Part shown: piece by piece, positions 53,507 to 62,103 of the stretch
How positions within the stretch are numbered: the first letter of the stretch is position 1
Layout of the letters: every line of letters begins with the position of its first letter
Assembly (NCBI RefSeq): GCF_020165195.1
Contig: NZ_JAIUHR010000008.1
Location: 1-64,000, forward strand
Direction: 5' to 3'
Source: Mesorhizobium sp. CA14
GTDB lineage: Bacteria; Pseudomonadota; Alphaproteobacteria; Rhizobiales; Rhizobiaceae
DNA length: 64,000 nucleotides
Notes under the pieces: model-generated
Seen by the model: only the letters and a program-made list of their open reading frames with translations
The model's database searches: none
What the model was told of the DNA's origin: nothing
Position numbers and translations under genes: made by a program

Positions 53507-54277
53507 TCAATAACCGGCGCTGACGCCGAAATCGATCGAAAGCGCGGCTCCGGTGATCGGCGCCGCGCCTGGCTGGCAAAGATAGTGGATGAACGAAGCG
53601 ATCTCCTCCACCCGGATGAACCTTGCTTTGTCGCCCTGCGGATAGTGCCCGAGAAGCCGGCGCTTGTAGCCGTCGGGATCGTCTCCACCATAGGTCTTGG
53701 CCTGATATTCGATCATCGGCGTTGCCGTGTCGCCGGGACAGACGGCGTTGACCCTGATGCCTTGCGGGGCGAGTTCCAGGGCGAGAGCCTTGGTCATGAG
53801 CACCAGCCCGCCCTTCGAGGCGCAATAGACGGCCGCCCCGTTATTGCCGACGATGCCGGCGTCGGAGGCAATGTTGACGATCACGCCTTGAGCCGCCGAC
53901 AGGTGCGGGATGGCCGTCGAGATCAGGAAGAAGGCTCCCTTGAGATTGACGTCGAGCACCAGGTCCCACTGCTCCTCTGCGACCTCCCTCGCCGGTCCCT
54001 CGAGCCAGACACCGGCGGCGTTGACGAGGATGTCGACCGCGCCGCCCCACTCCCTGGCTTTGCCCACCACGTCGCGGCAGGCGGCGACGGAGCGGATATC
54101 GAGCGGCAAACCGATCGCGTCCGCCCCCGTCGCGGCAATCGTCGCAACGGCGGCGTCGAGCTTGGGGCCGGCAAGATCGGCGAGCGCGATCCGCTCGCCG
54201 TCGGCGGCGAAACGCAGTCCCGTAGCGAGCCCCATTCCTCCGGCGCCGCCGGCGATCAGGACAGTCCTGCCAGCCAT
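53507..54277 (-). CDS. Short-chain dehydrogenase/reductase
   Basis: A protein of 256 aa. Motifs: IAGGAGGMGLATGLRFA, LADL after strand 2, LVNAAGVWLEGP (NAAG in place of NNAG), and NIASDAGIVGNNGAAVYCASK, in which the catalytic Ser, Tyr and Lys are present. The end PITGAALSIDFGVSAGY is normal. The FabG-like dehydrogenase has an unknown substrate and precedes another SDR gene. The region upstream (54278-54386) is unremarkable. Confidence 0.9.
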   Translation of the reverse strand: MAGRTVLIAGGAGGMGLATGLRFAADGERIALADLAGPKLDAAVATIAATGADAIGLPLDIRSVAACRDVVGKAREWGGAVDILVNAAGVWLEGPAREVAEEQWDLVLDVNLKGAFFLISTAIPHLSAAQGVIVNIASDAGIVGNNGAAVYCASKGGLVLMTKALALELAPQGIRVNAVCPGDTATPMIEYQAKTYGGDDPDGYKRRLLGHYPQGDKARFIRVEEIASFIHYLCQPGAAPITGAALSIDFGVSAGY

Positions 54278-54386
54278 TCGATAAGCTCCACGAGACGCAG
54301 TTCGGCAAAGGCAACCACGTCATTAGGCCATGTCGCATGGGCCAGCCAGGCAAAACGATGATCTCAGCGCGCCGTGACGCCTGCAA

Positions 54387-54560
54387 TCATCCCACCTCGA
54401 GCGTCGTGATACCGAAAACCGTAGACGGAGCATTGCCGGGCTTGCCGACCTTGTACATGCGTGTCTTCGTGAAGCCCGAAACCATGCCGGCTGCCTGAAG
54501 CAGGGCGGTGAATTGAACCTGGCTGGCCGGCACGTCGATATGGGACGGGTTTCCCGAACT
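54387..54560 (-). pseudogene. C-terminal remnant of a GNAT acetyltransferase gene
   Basis: Read on the minus strand toward the stop at 54387, the sequence gives NPSHIDVPASQVQFTALLQAAGM, then GFTKTRMYKVGKP, and ends VFGITTLEVG. This matches the tail of the YitH-like acetyltransferase domain (ending VFG.TT.E.G, with LDVP and TRMYKG). No upstream part is left: the 5' side runs into the next plus-strand gene at 54578. So it is a gene fragment, most likely non-functional. The family match is from memory. Confidence 0.5.
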
Positions 54561-54577
54561 TATGCAAGGAGTTAGCA

Positions 54578-55552
54578 ATGAATTCACCGCCTAATCGTTC
54601 GTTGTTCCAATGGGCAACTGGACACGACCGGTCAAGATTGGGAATCTTCATTCGTCGTTGCTTGGAATCGCATGGAGTACCGCAGGAAATGCCGCTGAGC
54701 GCCGCAGAAATCGTCCGTCATCCGGCAACGCTCCGCAGTGTCCAGGAACAGGCCAAGGCGCTCATCCATATTTATGAAACGAGCCCGCGGCTGGCCGCCG
54801 TGTTTGCCACCCAGCAGCGCTGGCTCCTCGGCCATGTCGGCCTTGCCCTGCATTTCCGGCGCGACCCCAATGACCGCCGCACCGAAATGACGATGGCGCG
54901 TTTCATCGAGGTCGTGCGCCGCAATTCGGTGGCCAGCCGCAACACCGCCGAGGCTTTCGTCAAGGAGATGCTGCATTACAACATCGCCGAATACACCTCG
55001 GCCAGCGGCGACGGCCGCGCACACCCAATGCGGGCCACGGCGGGCACAATCGAGACCTTCACCGGCTGGATCTACGCTCATCTGAGAACACTCGACCACA
55101 TAGATGGCGGAACCCGGCTGGCAGCCTTCCTCGACCGGCCCGAAATGCTGCCCACCCTGCAGCCGCTGATCGCCGACGGGTTGCTCACCAGCGACGGCGT
55201 GCGGGAACCCGGGCCGACCTTCTCGTTATTTATCTGGCTGAACAACGGCGGCATCGTCATGGACTGGCTGATGTCCGGCGTTGATCCGGAGGACGTCCAT
55301 CTCGACAGGATACCGACCAGCGTCATTTCGGTCAGCGAGTTCGCGCACTGGCTAAAACTCTCACGCACGCATCTGGCGCGCAAACTCCATGATGCCGAGG
55401 TGCTCGGCAGCATCGGCTGGGTCGGCCAGCGCGGCCATTCCGTGATGTGGGTTTCGCGGCAGTTCTTCGATGAATACATGGCCGTCCAGGCGTCCAAGCT
55501 CGCCGTCGTTGACGCGGCTTTCGCCACCGCCGCGAAGCAAGCGACGGACTAA
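54578..55552 (+). CDS. Hypothetical protein with HTH-like C-terminal segment
   Basis: A protein of 324 aa that I do not recognise. It is soluble, with no signal peptide. The middle (TMARFIEVVRRNSVASRNTAEAFVKEMLHYNIAEY) and the C-terminal SVSEFAHWLKLSRTHLARKLHDAEVLGSIGW look helix-turn-helix-like, so a DNA-binding regulator is possible. ATG 54578 follows aaggag. It converges with the ROK regulator gene. Its 5' edge overlaps the end of a broken GNAT gene. Confidence 0.75.
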   Translation: MNSPPNRSLFQWATGHDRSRLGIFIRRCLESHGVPQEMPLSAAEIVRHPATLRSVQEQAKALIHIYETSPRLAAVFATQQRWLLGHVGLALHFRRDPNDRRTEMTMARFIEVVRRNSVASRNTAEAFVKEMLHYNIAEYTSASGDGRAHPMRATAGTIETFTGWIYAHLRTLDHIDGGTRLAAFLDRPEMLPTLQPLIADGLLTSDGVREPGPTFSLFIWLNNGGIVMDWLMSGVDPEDVHLDRIPTSVISVSEFAHWLKLSRTHLARKLHDAEVLGSIGWVGQRGHSVMWVSRQFFDEYMAVQASKLAVVDAAFATAAKQATD

Positions 55553-55566
55553 CCGCCTTCGGCTTT

Positions 55567-56769
55567 CTATCCGGCCTTCAGGATAGCGGAAAAGCGCGGA
55601 TCGAAGGCACGGCTGATCGGCTCCGCCGCGGCGCCCACTGCGATCGCCCATGGATCGGTGGTGCCGAGCTGCAGCCGTGGCAAGCGCCGGACGGGCCGGT
55701 CCGCGATCGACGGCAGCAGCGGATGCATGGCCTGAAGCAGCAGCCGGGCCAGCGCCTCGGGCGCGCTGCTGGTGAGGATGACGGTTTGCGGGTCGAAGAT
55801 CGTTTCGATCAGATGCACGCTCCAGCGCAGGTCGGACGCGGCTTTCTCGATCCAGCCCATGACCCTCGGATCCTGCGCGAGCGCCAGCGCACCGAGCGTC
55901 TCGTAAATCCCCTTCTCGGTGGGGTCGAGGCCGAGATGCTGGTAGAGCGAGGCGAGTGAGGCGCGGTGTTCCAAAGGCGTCGAGCCCGGGCCGCTTGGCG
56001 AAAGCAGCGCCATGCCGACCTCGCCCGCATTGCCGTTGCCGCCGCTGTAGAGTTCGCCGTTGAGGATCAGCCCGGCGGCTATGCCGTAACCGAGATAGAG
56101 GCAGACCGCGTGATCGACGCCATGCGCTGCGCCGACAATCCGCTCCGCCGTCGCGCAGGCCGCCGCATCGTTCTGCAGGCCGACATCGAGCCCGGTACCG
56201 GCTGCAAGCGCCTCCACCAGCGGAAATTGCTGCCAGGCCGGCATCATCCATTTGTTGTCGGAGTTCTTGAGCCCGAACGGCCCCGGCATCGCGACGCCAA
56301 GCCCGACCAGCCTTCGTTCGGATTGGGAAAACATCCTGGCCAGCTCGCCTCTGACACGGTCGACCAAGCCAAGGATTATTTCCACGCCCTCTGAAGGCTC
56401 GTCGAACGGCAGCCCCGCCTCGGCGCGTGCGATCACCTTGCCGACGAGATCGACCACCACTACCCGTGTCAAATGCCGGTCGATCTGCAGCCCGATGGCG
56501 AAAGCCCCCTCGGGGACCAGCCGGTAGGGCGTGAAGGGCTGTCCCCTGCCCTTGCGCACCGCATCCAGCGCCACGACCAGGCCATCCCGCTCGAGATCCT
56601 CTATGATGTTGGAAACCGCCTGCTTCGTAAGCTGCGTTGCCCGCGCAAGGTCCGCGCGCGAAAGCGCGCCGTTGAGCCGCAGCGCCTCGATCATGACGCG
56701 GCGGTTGTGCGCGCTGGTACCCTCCTGGTTGGTGCCGCTCTTGGCACGGATCGGGCTAATGTCGTGCAC
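55567..56769 (-). CDS. ROK-family transcriptional regulator
   Basis: A protein of 400 aa from GTG 56769, with agagggaag upstream. The N-terminal MarR-like helix-turn-helix (LSRADLARATQLTKQAVSNIIEDLERDGLV) is followed by a ROK sugar-kinase-like domain (GLGVAMPGPFG, NDAAACATAERI, YLGYGIAAGLILNGELYSGGNGNAGEVG). The Cys-rich zinc motif of true ROK kinases is absent where expected after GEVGMALL, so it is a sensor rather than a kinase. It probably represses the divergent sugar ABC operon and is relieved by the imported sugar. Confidence 0.93.
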   Translation of the reverse strand: MHDISPIRAKSGTNQEGTSAHNRRVMIEALRLNGALSRADLARATQLTKQAVSNIIEDLERDGLVVALDAVRKGRGQPFTPYRLVPEGAFAIGLQIDRHLTRVVVVDLVGKVIARAEAGLPFDEPSEGVEIILGLVDRVRGELARMFSQSERRLVGLGVAMPGPFGLKNSDNKWMMPAWQQFPLVEALAAGTGLDVGLQNDAAACATAERIVGAAHGVDHAVCLYLGYGIAAGLILNGELYSGGNGNAGEVGMALLSPSGPGSTPLEHRASLASLYQHLGLDPTEKGIYETLGALALAQDPRVMGWIEKAASDLRWSVHLIETIFDPQTVILTSSAPEALARLLLQAMHPLLPSIADRPVRRLPRLQLGTTDPWAIAVGAAAEPISRAFDPRFSAILKAG

Positions 56770-56811
56770 CGTCGCTTCCCTCTTGACTCCATTAAAGGAT
56801 TGATCGACTAA

Positions 56812-56834
56812 TTAAGTCAAGCGAATTGACTTAA
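56812..56834. promoter_or_regulatory. Putative ROK operator
   Basis: ttaagtcaa (56812-56820), spacer gcgaa, ttgacttaa (56826-56834): a perfect 9-bp inverted repeat in the divergent region. A related half (ttgactccattaa, 56783-56795) lies beside it. It is 42 bp from the regulator start and about 160 bp before the binding-protein gene. Confidence 0.75.
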
Positions 56835-56991
56835 TAGAATGCGACCCGCACGGTTCCACAAAAAGACAGCAAGGCTTTCGAGCTCCGCTGCACGCCGTGG
56901 AGGACGGATCCGGTCATACGCGACGCGAATTCGAGGAAGCGGCATAGTCTTGGCCGCCCCACTCGCAGCTGTCGAAAATGGGAGAAGACAA

Positions 56992-58230
56992 ATGCTGAAA
57001 TCGATCGGTAAGACACTTCTGGGCGCGGTGTTCGTCGGCGGATTGTTCGTCCCCAACGCCTTCGCCGAAACCACCTTGAACGCGCTCTTCATGGCGCAGG
57101 CCGCCTATAGCGAGGCTGACGTGCGCTCCATGACGGAGGCCTTCACTAAGGCCAATCCGGATATCAAGGTCAATCTCGAATTCGTCCCTTATGAAGGCCT
57201 GCACGACAAGACCGTGCTCGCCCAAGGGTCCGGCGGCGGCTATGACGTGGTGCTGTTCGACGTCATCTGGCCTGCCGAATACGCGACCAACAAGGTGCTG
57301 GTCGACGTATCGTCGAAGATCACGGACGACATGAAAAAGGGCGTGCTGCCCGGCGCCTGGACCACCGTCCAGTATGACGGCAAGTATTACGGCATGCCGT
57401 GGATCCTCGACACCAAATATCTGTTCTACAACAAGGAGATCCTCGAAAAGGCCGGCATCAAGGCGCCGCCGAAGACCTGGGAAGAGCTCGGCCAGCAGGC
57501 CAAGATCATCCAGGACAAGGGGCTGCTGAAGACGCCGATCGCCTGGAGCTGGTCGCAGGCCGAAGCCGCCATCTGCGACTACACCACGCTGGTCAGCGCC
57601 TATGGCGGCGACTTCCTCGAGGACGGCAAGCCCGACTTCCAGAATGGCGGCGGCCTCTCGGCGCTGAAATACATGGTCGACAGCTACAAATCGGGCCTGA
57701 CCAATCCGAATTCCAAGGAATTCCTTGAGGAAGACGTCCGCAAGGTGTTCGAGAACGGCGATGCCGCTTTCGCGCTGAACTGGACCTACATGTACAACAT
57801 GGCCAACGATCCGAAGGACTCCAAAGTCGCGGGCAAGGTCGGCGTCGTGCCGGCGCCAGGCGTTGCCGGCACCAGCGAGGTCTCGGCCGTCAACGGCTCG
57901 ATGGGCCTCGGCATCACGGCGGTGTCGAAGCATCAGGACGAAGCGTGGAAATACATCGAGTTCATGACCTCGCAGGCGACCCAGAACAAGTATGCCAAGC
58001 TCTCGCTGCCGATCTGGGCCTCGTCCTATGACGATCCGGCCGTCACCAAGGGCCAGGAAGAGCTGATCGCCGCCGCCAAGCTCGGTCTCGCCGCGATGTA
58101 TCCGCGCCCGACCACGCCGAAATACCAGCAACTGTCGACGGCGCTGCAGCAGGCGATCCAGGAATCGCTGCTCGGCCAGGCGACGCCGGAAGACGCGCTC
58201 AAGACCGCCGCCGAAAACAGCGGCCTCTGA
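56992..58230 (+). CDS. Carbohydrate ABC transporter substrate-binding protein
   Basis: A protein of 412 aa from ATG 56992, with gggagaag upstream; the frame is open to 56839 but that part is leader DNA. Signal peptide SIGKTLLGAVFVGGLFVPNAFA-E. The mature protein is a type 1 extracellular solute-binding protein (MalE/UgpB-like): MTEAFTKANPDIKVNLEFVPYEG, DVVLFDVIWPAEYA, YGMPWILDTKYLFYNKEILEKAGI. It captures a sugar in the periplasm and hands it to the permeases encoded next. A family-B repeat lies between this gene and the permeases, which may allow more binding protein to be made. Confidence 0.94.
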   Translation: MLKSIGKTLLGAVFVGGLFVPNAFAETTLNALFMAQAAYSEADVRSMTEAFTKANPDIKVNLEFVPYEGLHDKTVLAQGSGGGYDVVLFDVIWPAEYATNKVLVDVSSKITDDMKKGVLPGAWTTVQYDGKYYGMPWILDTKYLFYNKEILEKAGIKAPPKTWEELGQQAKIIQDKGLLKTPIAWSWSQAEAAICDYTTLVSAYGGDFLEDGKPDFQNGGGLSALKYMVDSYKSGLTNPNSKEFLEEDVRKVFENGDAAFALNWTYMYNMANDPKDSKVAGKVGVVPAPGVAGTSEVSAVNGSMGLGITAVSKHQDEAWKYIEFMTSQATQNKYAKLSLPIWASSYDDPAVTKGQEELIAAAKLGLAAMYPRPTTPKYQQLSTALQQAIQESLLGQATPEDALKTAAENSGL

Positions 58231-58286
58231 TCAGGCGTTCCTCCACGCGGGCGGCCTCATCCACGAGCGCCGCCCGTGCTATTTCC

Positions 58287-58387
58287 AGAGCAATTCCAGG
58301 AAAAGTGTGATCGGTTTTCCGTCCGGAATTGCGTAAAAACAAAGAGATAGAGCGGTTCGCCATTTCCGTGAAACGGTGAGCCGCTCT
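58287..58387. repeat. Intergenic mosaic repeat, family B, inside the ABC operon
   Basis: agagcaattccaggaaaagtg at the left, tttccgtccggaattgcgtaaaaac in the middle and gtgaaacggtgagccgctct at the right. It is a near-copy of the element at 16702. It separates the binding-protein gene from the first permease gene. Confidence 0.85.
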
Positions 58388-58416
58388 GACCGGATGACAG
58401 GAGAGAGGCGCCTCTG

Positions 58417-59301
58417 ATGTCGGGCACCTGGATGACGACTCGCGCGTGGCTGTTGATGCTGCCGCTTCTGGTGATCATGGTGGCCGTCATCGGCTGGCCG
58501 CTGGTCGATACCGTCAGGCTTTCCTTCACCGACGCTCAACTGGTCGGCACGGCGGGCAACTTCGTCGGCTTCGACAATTACGCCAAGATGCTGACGAGCT
58601 CGAACTTCACCCGCACGCTCTCGACCACCACCTGGTTCGCCGTCATCTCGGTCGCCGCCGAGATGGTGCTCGGTGTGCTTGCGGCGCTCCTGCTCAATCA
58701 GGAATTCCGTGGCCGCGCTGTCTTGCGCGGACTAATGATCCTGCCCTGGGCCCTGCCCACCGTCGTCAACGCAACGCTCTGGCGGCTGATCTACAATCCC
58801 GAATATGGCGCGCTGAACGCGGCGCTGACGCAACTCCATCTCATCGATGACTATCGCTCCTGGCTGGGTGAGCCCGGCACAGCGCTCGCGGCGCTGATCG
58901 TCGCCGACTGCTGGAAGAATTTTCCGCTCGTTGCGCTGATCGCGCTCGCCGCGCTGCAGGCGGTGCCGCGCGATATCACCGCCGCGGCGCTCGTCGATGG
59001 CGCCGGGCCGTTCAACCGCTTCCGCTTCGTCATCCTGCCCTATCTTGCAGGCCCGCTGATGGTGGCGCTGGTGCTGCGCACCATCGAGGCGTTCAAGGTC
59101 TTCGACATCATCTGGGTGATGACACGCGGCGGCCCCGCCAACAGCACGCGCTCGCTGTCGATCCTCGTCTACCAGGAAGCCTTCTCTTTCCAGCGCGCCG
59201 GCTCCGGGGCCTCGCTGGCGCTGATCGTCACCCTGCTCGTCACCGTGCTGGCCGTCGCTTATGCGACGCTGGTCAAGAAGACCGCCGGGAGTGCGGCCTG
59301 A
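58417..59301 (+). CDS. Carbohydrate ABC transporter permease (MalF/UgpA type)
   Basis: A protein of 294 aa with six transmembrane helices, starting MSGTWMTTRAWLLMLPLLVIMVAVIGW. The cytoplasmic EAA-like loop is AALVDGAGPFNRFRFVILPYL, with the Gly required for contact with the ATPase. It pairs with the next gene to form the membrane pore. The stop codon overlaps the next start by one base. ATG 58417 follows caggagag. Confidence 0.94.
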   Translation: MSGTWMTTRAWLLMLPLLVIMVAVIGWPLVDTVRLSFTDAQLVGTAGNFVGFDNYAKMLTSSNFTRTLSTTTWFAVISVAAEMVLGVLAALLLNQEFRGRAVLRGLMILPWALPTVVNATLWRLIYNPEYGALNAALTQLHLIDDYRSWLGEPGTALAALIVADCWKNFPLVALIALAALQAVPRDITAAALVDGAGPFNRFRFVILPYLAGPLMVALVLRTIEAFKVFDIIWVMTRGGPANSTRSLSILVYQEAFSFQRAGSGASLALIVTLLVTVLAVAYATLVKKTAGSAA

Positions 59302-60146
59302 TGGAACGCAAGAGCCCGGTCTTCACCGCCTTCGTCTATGTCTGCGCCCTCCTGCTCGCCGCCGTGATCCTGGCGCCGCTCGCCTGGCTCTTCGTCATGA
59401 GCATATCGCCGGCAGCCGACCTTGCCGCCAAGCCGCTGCGCTGGTGGCCGCAGGCGGCCGACTTCTCCCGTTACGCGCAGCTTCTGTCGAGGGCCGAGAA
59501 CAGTGCGGGCGCCGCCTTCACGTCATCGTTGCGCAACAGCTTGGAAGTCGCCGGCATGGCGACGCTCGCCGCTGTTGTCCTTGCCGTGCCGGCCGGCTGG
59601 GCCGTTTCGCGCGCGCCTTCGGTCGGCTGGTCGCTGTCGATGGTGATCGCCACCTATATGCTGCCGCCGGTGGCGCTCTCAGTTCCGCTTTACATGAGCC
59701 TTTCCTATCTCGGCCTGCTCAACAACGTCTTCGGCCTGGCGTTGATCTATCTGACCATCCTCGCGCCCTTCACCACCTGGCTGATGAAATCGGGTTTCGA
59801 TTCCATCCCGCACGAGATCGAGGCGGCCGCCATGATCGACGGAGCGGGACTGCTCCAGACCTGGCGCATCATCACCTTGCCGCTGGCCGCGCCCGTGGTG
59901 GCGACATCGGCGCTGTTTGCGGTGCTGCTTGCCTGGGACGAGTTCTTCTATGCCCTGCTCTTCACCTCGGACCAGCGGGCAAAGACGCTGACGGTCGCCA
60001 TCGCCGATCTCGCCGGCGGCCGCGTCTCCGACTACGGACTGATCGCCACTGCCGGCGTGCTCGCGGCCTTGCCGCCTGTGCTGATCGGCCTCTTCATGCA
60101 ACGCGCGCTGATCTCGGGTCTGACCAGCGGCGGAGTGAAAGGATAA
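59301..60146 (+). CDS. Carbohydrate ABC transporter permease (MalG/UgpE type)
   Basis: A protein of 281 aa. Six helices, including YVCALLLAAVILAPLAWLFV at the start. The EAA loop EIEAAAMIDGAGLLQTWRIITLPLAAP is clear. The N-terminal short tail and the periplasmic loop before TM2 fit the MalG group. The start overlaps the MalF-type stop (TGATG), and its stop overlaps the SIS-protein start (TAATG), a tightly coupled operon. Confidence 0.94.
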   Translation: MERKSPVFTAFVYVCALLLAAVILAPLAWLFVMSISPAADLAAKPLRWWPQAADFSRYAQLLSRAENSAGAAFTSSLRNSLEVAGMATLAAVVLAVPAGWAVSRAPSVGWSLSMVIATYMLPPVALSVPLYMSLSYLGLLNNVFGLALIYLTILAPFTTWLMKSGFDSIPHEIEAAAMIDGAGLLQTWRIITLPLAAPVVATSALFAVLLAWDEFFYALLFTSDQRAKTLTVAIADLAGGRVSDYGLIATAGVLAALPPVLIGLFMQRALISGLTSGGVKG

Positions 60147-60148
60147 TG

Positions 60149-61165
60149 ATGACCGCAAGGAAAGAACGTCCGACAGGCCTTCTCGCCATAGATCGCGAGA
60201 TGGCGCGCCAGCATCAGGACGCGCTAGCGTCCTTCGAGAATAACACGGATGCCGCCGCCAAGGTCGCCGCCTCGATCAGGAAAACCGGCCGGCTCCTCCT
60301 GCTCGGCATGGGCGCCTCGCACGCCGTCGCCCGTGCCGTCGAGCCGCTCTATCGCGCGCATGGGATCGACGCCATCGCGCTGCCGCTGTCGGAACAGCTT
60401 GGACAGCCGTTGCCGCTTGAAGGCAGGACGGTGGTCGTCACCTCGCAGTCTGGCGAGAGCGCCGAGGTGCTGCGCTGGTTTGCAGAGACCGGCGATCGCG
60501 CCGCAACCTTCGGCCTGACGCTGGAGCAAGGCTCATTCCTCGGCCGCACGGTGCCTTGCCTCGTCGGCGCCGGCGGCACCGAGCTTGCCTTTGCCGCGAC
60601 CCGCAGCCTGACCGTGACCTTCGCCCTGCACCTCGCCATCCTGGCCGCGCTTGGCGATGACCCCGCCGGCGCGCTCGCCGTGCTCAAGACGTCTCAGGCG
60701 GTCGAGATCGATGCCGCGCTCGCGGCGCTGAGCACGGTCACGACCATCGTCACTTCCGGCCGCAAGCTTCAAGGCGTGGCTGAAGCCCTTGCGCTCGGCT
60801 TCACCGAACTGTCGCGCCTGCCTTGTTTCTCGCTCGAAGGCGGCCAGCTGCGCCACGGGCCAATGGAGATGCTGGGTTCAAGCATTGGCGTCGTGCTTTT
60901 CCGCGGCGACGACCCGACCGCCGACCTCGTCACCGCGATGGCCCTGTCCGTCGTCGAGACCGGGGCGCCGCTGATCGTGTTCGACGCTTCGGGCAGGCCG
61001 CCGGTCGCAGGCGCCGCGACACTCGCCTTCAAACCCGCCACGGGCATGGCGGCGGTCTTTGCCATGCTGCCGGTCGCGCAACGCCTGATGATCGCCTTCG
61101 CCGATTCCCGCGTCGAGAATGCCGGAACGCCGGTGCGCACCACCAAGATCACCAGGAGCGAGTGA
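60149..61165 (+). CDS. SIS-domain sugar-phosphate isomerase/deaminase-like protein
   Basis: A protein of 338 aa (ATG 60149; ATG 60146 is one codon longer). Two SIS domains like the isomerase half of glucosamine-6-phosphate synthase: LLLLGMGASHAVARAVEPLYRAHG and VVVTSQSGESAEVL in the first; TIVTSGRKLQGVAEALALGFTEL and LEGGQLRHGPMEML in the second. The glutaminase half is absent, so it may deaminate or isomerise an aminosugar phosphate (AgaS- or FrlB-like). Its place in the sugar operon beside a PfkB kinase supports catabolism of an amino sugar or glycated compound; inference. Confidence 0.9.
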   Translation: MTARKERPTGLLAIDREMARQHQDALASFENNTDAAAKVAASIRKTGRLLLLGMGASHAVARAVEPLYRAHGIDAIALPLSEQLGQPLPLEGRTVVVTSQSGESAEVLRWFAETGDRAATFGLTLEQGSFLGRTVPCLVGAGGTELAFAATRSLTVTFALHLAILAALGDDPAGALAVLKTSQAVEIDAALAALSTVTTIVTSGRKLQGVAEALALGFTELSRLPCFSLEGGQLRHGPMEMLGSSIGVVLFRGDDPTADLVTAMALSVVETGAPLIVFDASGRPPVAGAATLAFKPATGMAAVFAMLPVAQRLMIAFADSRVENAGTPVRTTKITRSE

Positions 61166-62103
61166 TGCGGCCGCTTGCGGTGATCGGCAACGTCAATGTC
61201 GATCTGATCGTCGGGCCGGTCGCACCCTGGCCGAAGGCCGGCACGGAGACCGTCGTCGACCACGACGACCTGCGCGTCGGCGGCCAGGCCGGCAACACGG
61301 CGCTTGCCTGGCAGGCGCTGGGCATCGATTTCGAGATTGCCGCCAATCTCGGCGACGACCAGTTCGGGCGCTGGCTGAGTGAAGCCTTCGGACGCCGGGC
61401 GCAGAAATGGCCGGTTCATCCCGAAGGCACGACATTGTCGGTCGGCATGACCCATCCCGACGGCGAGCGCACCTTCTTCACCACGCGCGGCCACCTGCCC
61501 CGCTTCAGCCTGGGCGACGTGCTCTCCGTGCTGGATGGCAATCGGCTTTCCGATGGCTATGCGCTGCTCTGCGGCTCTTTCCTCACCGACGACCTGACGC
61601 GCGATTACGACGCTTTTTTCGACTGGGCCGAGACGCACCGCATCGCCGTCGCGCTCGACACAGGCTGGCCGATCGATGGCTGGACGGAAGCGAACTGCGC
61701 CGCTGCGCGCGGCTGGCTGTCGCGCTGCGAACTGGCGCTCTTCAACGAGGTCGAGACGACCACACTGGCCGGCCTGGCAAGCCCGGGGGAAGCGGCGCGC
61801 AAGATCCGTGACGGCATGAGGGACGGCGCGACGGTCGTCGTCAAGCGCGGGCCCGACGGCGCGATCGCCATCGGCGCCGACGGCGAGCTCATCGAAGCGG
61901 CCGCGCCCCGCGTCACCGTCATCGACACGATCGGCGCCGGCGATGTCTTCAACGCCGCGTTCCTGGCTGCGCTGGCGCAGGGGCGATCGCTGGAAAAGTG
62001 CCTGTCCGCCGCCATTCAAGTGGCCTCGCGCGCCATCTCAACCCTGCCCCGCGACTATGGCGGGCCGATCCAATTCGAGGATGCCGCCCATGAGCGCGCT
62101 TGA
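61165..62103 (+). CDS. PfkB-family carbohydrate kinase
   Basis: A protein of 312 aa. PfkB signature 1 near the N-terminus (VGGQAGNTALAWQALG) and signature 2 DTIGAGDVFNAAFLAAL with the catalytic Asp are intact. It phosphorylates a sugar or sugar derivative with ATP, presumably the imported solute. Start ATG 61165 overlaps the SIS stop by one base, and its end overlaps the ATPase gene by 14 bp. The substrate cannot be told from sequence. Confidence 0.93.
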   Translation: MRPLAVIGNVNVDLIVGPVAPWPKAGTETVVDHDDLRVGGQAGNTALAWQALGIDFEIAANLGDDQFGRWLSEAFGRRAQKWPVHPEGTTLSVGMTHPDGERTFFTTRGHLPRFSLGDVLSVLDGNRLSDGYALLCGSFLTDDLTRDYDAFFDWAETHRIAVALDTGWPIDGWTEANCAAARGWLSRCELALFNEVETTTLAGLASPGEAARKIRDGMRDGATVVVKRGPDGAIAIGADGELIEAAAPRVTVIDTIGAGDVFNAAFLAALAQGRSLEKCLSAAIQVASRAISTLPRDYGGPIQFEDAAHERA

